Source of the DNA: Limnoraphis robusta CS-951
GTDB lineage: Bacteria; Cyanobacteriota; Cyanobacteriia; Cyanobacteriales; Microcoleaceae
Reading direction: 5' to 3'
Assembly (NCBI RefSeq): GCF_000972705.2
Contig: NZ_LATL02000020.1
Coordinates: forward strand, 1-9,844
Length of the DNA stretch: 9,844 nucleotides
Made by a program: the position numbers and the translations under genes. The notes below the pieces were generated by a model, which did not search any database, was not told where the DNA came from, and was given only the letters and a program-made list of their open reading frames with translations. Positions within the stretch are counted from its first letter, which is position 1. Each line of letters opens with the position of its first letter. Positions 6,555-9,844 of this stretch are shown here, one piece after another.

Positions 6555-6914
6555 ATGACAAGGGTTAAGCGCGGTAACGTTGCTCGTAAGCGTCGCAAGA
6601 AAGTTCTTAAGCTTGCTAAAGGATTTCGAGGCTGTCAGTCTACTAACTTCCGGACAGCAAATCAACGGGTGATGCAAGCTTTGCGGAATTCCTATCGAGA
6701 TCGTCGCAAACGCAAACGTGACTTCCGAAGACTGTGGATTACTCGCATTAACGCGGCGGCTCGTCTGCATGGAATTAGTTACAGTCAACTGATGGGGAGT
6801 TTGAAAAAGGTTAATATCCAGATCAACCGTAAAATGCTTGCTCAGTTGGCGGTGATTGATCCACAAGCTTTTAGTCAAGTTGTGGCGCAAGCCGACGATC
6901 AAGCCCAATCCTAA
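6555..6914 (+). CDS. rplT: 50S ribosomal protein L20
   Basis: A 119-aa protein with the L20 signature: start [24 protein letters not shown], then the long basic helix with [27 protein letters not shown] and the globular C-terminus with [16 protein letters not shown]20 binds 23S rRNA early in large-subunit assembly, and in some bacteria it also represses its own operon. I did not see an obvious 23S-like regulatory fold in the rpmI leader or spacer. A weak AAGGGA lies 8 bases before the ATG. It is the second gene of the rpmI-rplT pair. Directly after its stop begin the palindromes of an insertion element, so any original downstream co-transcription may have been interrupted. Confidence 0.98.
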   Translation: MTRVKRGNVARKRRKKVLKLAKGFRGCQSTNFRTANQRVMQALRNSYRDRRKRKRDFRRLWITRINAAARLHGISYSQLMGSLKKVNIQINRKMLAQLAVIDPQAFSQVVAQADDQAQS

Positions 6915-6944
6915 TTCAAGAGAAGTAACTTAGTAGACGATTTA

Positions 6945-6978
6945 TGGTACAAAACGGTACTATCTGTAAGATCAGATA
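6945..6978. repeat. Left-end palindromes of the TnpB element
   Basis: Two hairpins stand in tandem: TGGTAC with GTACTA around loop AAAACG, and TATCTG with CAGATA around loop TAAGAT. They share bases at 6961-6962, so only one can form fully at a time. They lie 9-42 bases before the tnpB ATG, and the second may also affect tnpB expression. Confidence 0.55.
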
Positions 6979-6986
6979 ATAGATCT

Positions 6987-8124
6987 ATGCAACGAGCCTT
7001 TCAAACCCAACTCAAACTTAACAACCGTCAAAGAACCTTAATGGCGACCCACGCGGGATATTCTAGGTGGGTTTGGAATTGGGCCTTAGCGATGTGGAAC
7101 GAGGCTTATAAAGAAGGACTAAAACCTTCTGCGAATAAGCTAAAAAAGTTCTACACCAATCACATTAAGCCAAACTATCCCTGGCAGTCAACGCTAAGTT
7201 CTAGAGTTTATCAATTTGCCTTTATGCACTTAGGGGAAGCTTTCAGTCGCTTTTTTCAAGGCGTTGCCAAACATCCTAAGTTCAAGAAAAAAGGCAGAAA
7301 TGATAGCTTTACGATTGATAATTGTGGCAAAGTAATGAGGTTTTCAGGGAGGAAATTGAAGCTTCCTTTTATTGGATGGATATTCACTTATGAACCCCTA
7401 CCTGAAATCAACACAAAGCGAGTCACAATTAGTCGAGTAGCTGATTCTTGGTATCTGTCTGTAGCCTACGAATTTGAACCAGAACAGACTGTTAAATCAA
7501 GAGTTTATCTGGGTGTTGATGTTGGGGTTAAGGCACTGGCGACCTGTTCAGATGGTACTGTTTTTGCCAATCCAGCAGCTCACAAAAAAGCACAGAAAAA
7601 TCTGGCTCGACTTCAGCGCGAACTCTCGAGAAAACAGAAGGGTTCTAACAACAGGAATAAAGCTAGACTGAGACTTGCAAAAGCACATCAAAGAGTGGCT
7701 AACATTCGCAAAGATACAATTCACAAACTAACCTCATGGCTATGCAAAAACCACGCAGTTATCGGGTTAGAAGACTTGAATGTTTCTGGGATGATGAAAA
7801 ATCATAAATTAGCGGGTGCTATTGCCGATTCTGCTCTTTATGAAATTCGCCGCCAAGTCGAGTATAAGTCCGAGTGGTACGGCTCAGTAGTAGTTTTTGC
7901 GCTATAGATTCTATCCGTCAACTAAGACCTGTTCAAGTTGCGGTCACGTTCAACAAATAGCTCTGAAAGAACGAGTTTTCAATTGTCAGGCTTGCGGTGT
8001 AAGCGTTGACCGTGATTTGAATGCCAGCCTGAATTTAGAAGGTTATGCCGAGGGCTTCTTGGTAAAAAGCCTGTCTGACCGGGGGAAGCCGACAGTCCGG
8101 GGTGATGCAGGAACGAAACATTAA
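6987..8124 (+). pseudogene. tnpB: TnpB RNA-guided nuclease, disrupted by a frameshift
   Basis: TnpB proteins are RuvC-type nucleases guided by an RNA from the element's own right end. The first frame (6987-7907, 306 aa) has the N-terminal beta-barrel/helical part, RuvC-I D178 in YLGVDVGVKALA and RuvC-II E262 in IGLEDLNVSG, and ends at a TAG at 7905. The remainder lies in the +1 frame to 8124: FYPSTKTCSSCGH, the second CxxC half (FNCQACG) of the zinc finger, and RuvC-III DRDLNASLN. The break is near 7893-7900, where one extra base fits. Rejoined, the protein would be about 378 aa, the normal length. Programmed frameshifting is possible but no slippery site is obvious, and a +1 shift would be needed. 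As read, the product lacks the third catalytic Asp and the zinc finger, so it should be inactive. Confidence 0.88.
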
Positions 8125-8140
8125 TACGGTTTATACCGTG
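8050..8140 (+). ncRNA. Putative omega-RNA (TnpB guide RNA) scaffold
   Basis: In this family the guide RNA overlaps the 3' end of tnpB and runs through the right end. Here GGCTT/AAGCC (8053-8057, 8067-8071) can form one stem. CTGTC (8071-8075) pairs with GACAG (8091-8095). CCGG in that loop (8079-8082) can pair with CCGG just after it (8097-8100), giving a pseudoknot as described for other omega-RNAs. The first two stems share base 8071. The guide would be read from the bases following the element's right end. Position and fold are inferred. Confidence 0.4.
8126..8139. repeat. Right-end palindrome of the TnpB element
   Basis: ACGGT (8126-8130) and ACCGT (8135-8139) form a 5-bp stem with loop TTAT, just after the tnpB stop. 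The ACGGT half also occurs at the left end (6954-6958). Such subterminal hairpins are what the single-strand transposase of this family recognises. Confidence 0.5.
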
Positions 8141-8220
8141 TTATATCAGTTTTCGATAGCAGGGTATAGCCTGGTAAATTGAGTAGAAGTCCAACGAGAA
8201 TTTAAGATGGGGAATGCAAG

Positions 8221-8255
8221 CTGAAGGCAACTCTTCAGTAGTGTTTGTTTTTTAG
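8221..8255 (+). terminator. Terminator-like hairpin ahead of the Ycf37-like gene
   Basis: CTGAAG (8221-8226) and CTTCAG (8233-8238) form a perfect 6-bp stem with loop GCAACT, followed by a T-rich stretch including TTTGTTTTTTA. It could end transcription arriving from rplT or the insertion, or act as an attenuator in the leader, since the next ATG is only 23 bases further on. TAGATT at 8252-8257 could be a -10 element for the gene. Confidence 0.45.
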
Positions 8256-8277
8256 ATTCTCACAATTACTCAAACTG

Positions 8278-8826
8278 ATGAATAGTAGTTTACCAGTCGT
8301 CTACCTTTTACTGTTAGTGGCTCTGCTCTTTGGAGTAGGGTTCTTTGTTTTACGCCAGATTATTAGAACCCGTCGAGTTGAAAGTCAACTCTCTCGATTG
8401 CAAAGTAAACTGGCTCAAGATCAGGGTACGGCTCAAGAATATTACGAGTTAGGCTGCATTTATAACGATAAGAAGTTATATTCGCAGGCGATCGCTGTGT
8501 TTCAAAAAGCTTTAAAAGTACCCAACGATCAACAAGAGGAATCTCAGAATCTGGCTCGGGTTCACAATGCTTTGGGTTATGCTTACTTTGCCAAGGAGCA
8601 GTATGACATCGCAATTCGGCAATACAAGGAAGCTCTGAAACTTGCACCGGATTACGTCACAGCTTATAACAATTTGGGCTATGCCTATGAGCGTAAAAAA
8701 CTAACGGCTCAAGCATTGGAGGCTTATGAGCAAGCTTTACAGGGCGATCCGAGAAATGCGATCGCTAGGCGGAGATCAGAGTCCCTGCGTAAACGCTTGG
8801 GAATTCCATCCTCATTAGAAGAGTAA
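8278..8826 (+). CDS. ycf37: Membrane-anchored TPR protein, probably Ycf37 (photosystem I assembly)
   Basis: The 182-aa protein starts with one hydrophobic segment (residues about 6-26, VVYLLLLVALLFGVGFFVL), followed by basic RQIIRTRRVES and a short coiled stretch. Three TPR motifs follow at about 51-84 (AQEYYELGCIYNDKKLYSQA), 92-125 (ARVHNALGYAYFAKEQYDIA) and 126-159 (VTAYNNLGYAYERKKLTAQA), with a basic tail. One N-terminal anchor, three TPRs and this length match Ycf37, a cyanobacterial and algal factor associated with photosystem I assembly. A generic TPR protein cannot be excluded. I chose the ATG at 8278. An upstream TTG at 8245 would add 11 residues but lies inside the T-rich tail of a hairpin. 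The gene carries two HIP1 sites, so it is native chromosomal DNA rather than part of the insertion. Confidence 0.75.
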   Translation: MNSSLPVVYLLLLVALLFGVGFFVLRQIIRTRRVESQLSRLQSKLAQDQGTAQEYYELGCIYNDKKLYSQAIAVFQKALKVPNDQQEESQNLARVHNALGYAYFAKEQYDIAIRQYKEALKLAPDYVTAYNNLGYAYERKKLTAQALEAYEQALQGDPRNAIARRRSESLRKRLGIPSSLEE

Positions 8827-9081
8827 CTGTTTCTGAGTGAGCTGAAATCTGCTCAGAGTTATATGTCCAAAAAGGTCAATGTCGGCGTAGGATGAATCCA
8901 AATCCGGTTTGTTATCTAAGTTAACACCGATGGGGGTGGGGCAGGTGACGAGTCCCCAAGAAGAGCTGACTCGCCATTATAGTCAAGCAACAGCCATACT
9001 CTATAACGAGATCTACCTAATTGAGGAGGGGAGGATGCTTGTTAGAGTGTGGGTGTTTTTTTATAAAAATCGCCGAGAAAA
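8827..9081. other. Intergenic region after the Ycf37-like gene
   Basis: No supported gene. Just after the stop, TGAGC/GCTCA and an overlapping TCTGAG/CTCAGA (8832-8859) can form alternative hairpins without a T-run, possibly a weak terminator. A G-rich stretch near 8930-8944 is followed by CCCC at 8954-8957, which could pair with it. A plus-strand frame at 8909-9208 runs into the palindrome of the next element and has no family signature, so I treat it as accidental. Confidence 0.35.
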
Positions 9082-9132
9082 CCCCGTCGCCTTGTGCGCG
9101 GGGATGAGAGGCGAGGCTGGCGACGGGGGTCA
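9082..9132. repeat. Long inverted repeat at the end of an IS200/IS605 relic
   Basis: CCCCGTCGCC (9082-9091) and GGCGACGGGG (9119-9128) are perfect 10-base arms. The loop contains smaller pairings (CCCC/GGGG and CGC/GCG alternatives). It lies about 40 bases beyond the stop of the tnpA fragment, where an IS200/IS605 right-end palindrome is expected, and resembles GC-rich palindromes common at these ends in cyanobacteria. Confidence 0.6.
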
Positions 9133-9170
9133 ATATCCAGTCGCCAGCCAACAATCTGTCGGGATGACGA

Positions 9171-9332
9171 TTAACCCCTCTGCTTCTGAGTTTCAATGTA
9201 TTTCCTGACAGCCTCTTCTGAGATATGCCCTACGCTGCCGTAGTAGGTTCCATCCGACCACATCCGAGAACCCCAGAATTTACGACGCTTCAAGTCAGGG
9301 AATGTGCAGAATAAATGAACAGCAGAGATTGA
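9171..9332 (-). pseudogene. tnpA: C-terminal fragment of IS200/IS605 transposase TnpA
   Basis: TnpA is the small Y1 HUH transposase that cuts and joins single-stranded DNA at the palindromic ends. Only about the last 53 residues remain: FPDLKRRKFWGSRMWSDG, TYYGSVGHISEEAVRKYIETQ, then KQRG and a TAA at 9171-9173. The FWGS...MWSDGTYYGSVG block is the usual C-terminal signature, and the Tyr of KYIETQ is the expected nucleophile. The HUH motif and everything upstream are missing. The frame runs into a stop at 9345-9347 and the similarity I can recognise fades near 9315-9332. It is therefore a 5'-truncated, non-functional remnant. It is convergent with the TnpB element at 6987-8124, with a native gene between them, so the two are separate insertions. 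Confidence 0.8.
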
Positions 9333-9379
9333 GTTAATCGTTATTTAAGCGTGTTCCCAGAAAAAAACCGACATCAGGA

Positions 9380-9601
9380 TTGAGATACGACAAGCGCACC
9401 ATGACACTAAGAGGGTATCAACTAACCCTTTCGTGTATTGGTAAGGGAGAAAAGCTTATCCTACTCAACGACGGGGTACGCCAGTTGCTTTATGCCGGGG
9501 AACCCGTCCACACTGAAGGGGTGACAAGCCGCTTGAAAGTCAGCCGCAGTTCGGATGAAGGGAGGGGAAGCAGGGAAAGAGCCTGTTTCAACAAGCCTTA
9601 A
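9380..9601 (+). pseudogene. Possible degenerate tnpB 3' end or structured RNA region
   Basis: A plus-strand frame of 73 codons runs here. Its middle (LLNDGVRQLLYAGEPVHTEG, then TSRLKVSRSSDEG) loosely recalls the variable tails after the last RuvC motif in some TnpB proteins. No RuvC or zinc-finger motif is visible, so the assignment is weak. The DNA is rich in possible hairpins: AGGGT/ACCCT near 9410-9432, GACGGG/CCCGTC enclosing about 30 bases near 9471-9509, and CGGG/CCCG with a GAA loop inside. A degraded group II intron or omega-RNA could also give this picture. It lies just right of the tnpA fragment. Confidence 0.25.
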
Positions 9602-9660
9602 CTCGGGTTAGATCGACTCAAATAGTCTGTAACGCCTATCCATCAATGGTTTACCGTTTT

Positions 9661-9714
9661 CCCAAAAAAACTTTTAAAAAAAGTGTTGACAAACCTAGAA
9701 GACTCAGCTACATT
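9661..9714 (+). promoter_or_regulatory. Strong promoter with A-tract upstream element
   Basis: TTGACA (9686-9691) and TACATT (9709-9714) are separated by an ideal 17 bp. Directly upstream, 9661-9683 has runs of seven A, four T and seven A, like an UP element that binds the RNA polymerase alpha subunit. Transcription would begin near 9720. Such promoters usually drive stable RNA or very highly expressed genes. Confidence 0.65.
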
Positions 9715-9719
9715 AGTAA

Positions 9720-9844
9720 ATGCGCTCGAGAAAAGACAACTGACTCGAAAGCAGCCGAACCTAGATAATACAATAGTTTGAAAGCCTAAGTACAGCTCCT
9801 CGTTAATACATTTTGAGGGTTCTTGGGAAACCGAGAATCAGCTT
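9720..9844 (+). other. Non-coding leader running off the window
   Basis: From the predicted transcription start to the window end there is no open frame of note; the ATG at 9720 ends after seven codons. A second -10-like TACAAT occurs at 9769-9774 without a good -35. A long untranslated leader behind a strong promoter fits the 5' end of an rRNA operon or of a small RNA. No 16S sequence or clear boxA is visible yet. Confidence 0.35.

Larger units (their letters stand above)
6941..8140 (+). mobile_element. TnpB-only IS200/IS605-type insertion (approximate ends)
   Basis: The element holds a frameshifted tnpB flanked by small imperfect palindromes, as is usual for IS200/IS605 ends. On the left, TGGTAC (6945-6950) pairs with GTACTA (6957-6962, one G:T), then TATCTG (6961-6966) with CAGATA (6973-6978). 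On the right, ACGGT (8126-8130) pairs with ACCGT (8135-8139). No tnpA of its own is present, so it would depend on a transposase in trans. It has landed between rplT and the Ycf37-like gene. Exact ends cannot be fixed, because this family makes no target duplication. Confidence 0.7.
9082..9600. mobile_element. Relic of an IS200/IS605-type element (approximate limits)
   Basis: The left part is an end palindrome plus a minus-strand tnpA C-terminus. The right part (9380-9600) is a purine-rich, structured stretch on the plus strand that may be a degenerate tnpB 3' end. Divergent tnpA and tnpB is the IS605 arrangement, so an internal deletion could have joined both 3' parts. The tnpA half is well supported; the tnpB half and the right limit are guesses. 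Confidence 0.4.

Noticed and set aside
8909..9208. Plus-strand frame of 99 codons
   Set aside because: It crosses the IS palindrome and the antisense of the tnpA fragment; the composition is not protein-like.
6987..9332. tnpB and tnpA as parts of one IS605 element
   Set aside because: They are convergent and separated by a native HIP1-bearing gene, whereas IS605 has adjacent divergent genes. Two separate insertions fit better.

Overview
The window looks like a chromosomal stretch of a cyanobacterium. Evidence: four exact copies of the cyanobacterial HIP1 octamer GCGATCGC (starting near 1616, 6111, 8488 and 8758), a long pentapeptide-repeat protein, a Ycf37-like membrane-anchored TPR protein, the rpmI-rplT ribosomal pair, and IS200/IS605-type sequences with typical subterminal palindromes.

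Layout. (a) 1-1778 has a mobile-element flavour: the 3' end of a small unknown gene overlaps a tyrosine recombinase gene by ATGA, and about 250 bp further on lies an unusual tRNA with anticodon CAT. (b) 1779-3074 is a long stretch with no convincing intact gene. It holds hairpins, palindromes near 2971-3036, and a minus-strand frame that may be a decayed gene. (c) 3075-4130 is a gene made almost entirely of pentapeptide repeats. (d) 4381-4806 is speD (S-adenosylmethionine decarboxylase, polyamine synthesis) with a clear promoter and Shine-Dalgarno sequence. It faces an unknown coiled-coil, tail-anchored protein (5653-5012, minus) across two hairpins that probably end transcription from both sides. 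(e) 5840-6914 is a housekeeping block: queF (queuosine synthesis), rpmI (L35) and rplT (L20). (f) 6941-8140 is a TnpB-only IS200/IS605-type insertion between rplT and the next gene. Its tnpB is frameshifted, and its 3' end can fold into an omega-RNA-like structure. (g) 8278-8826 encodes the Ycf37-like TPR protein. (h) 9082-9600 is a relic of a second IS200/IS605 element: a minus-strand tnpA C-terminus beside a 51-base inverted-repeat structure, and possibly a plus-strand tnpB end. (i) 9661-9844 holds a near-consensus promoter with an A-tract upstream element and a non-coding leader that runs off the window, perhaps the start of an rRNA operon.

The genes do not form one pathway. The housekeeping genes are single or paired transcription units into which mobile elements have inserted. 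I found no convincing new defence or other undescribed system. The best leads are the putative omega-RNA beside the broken tnpB, the odd tRNA next to the integrase, the IS605-like relic, the paired palindromes before the pentapeptide gene, and the unexplained 1.3 kb gap.
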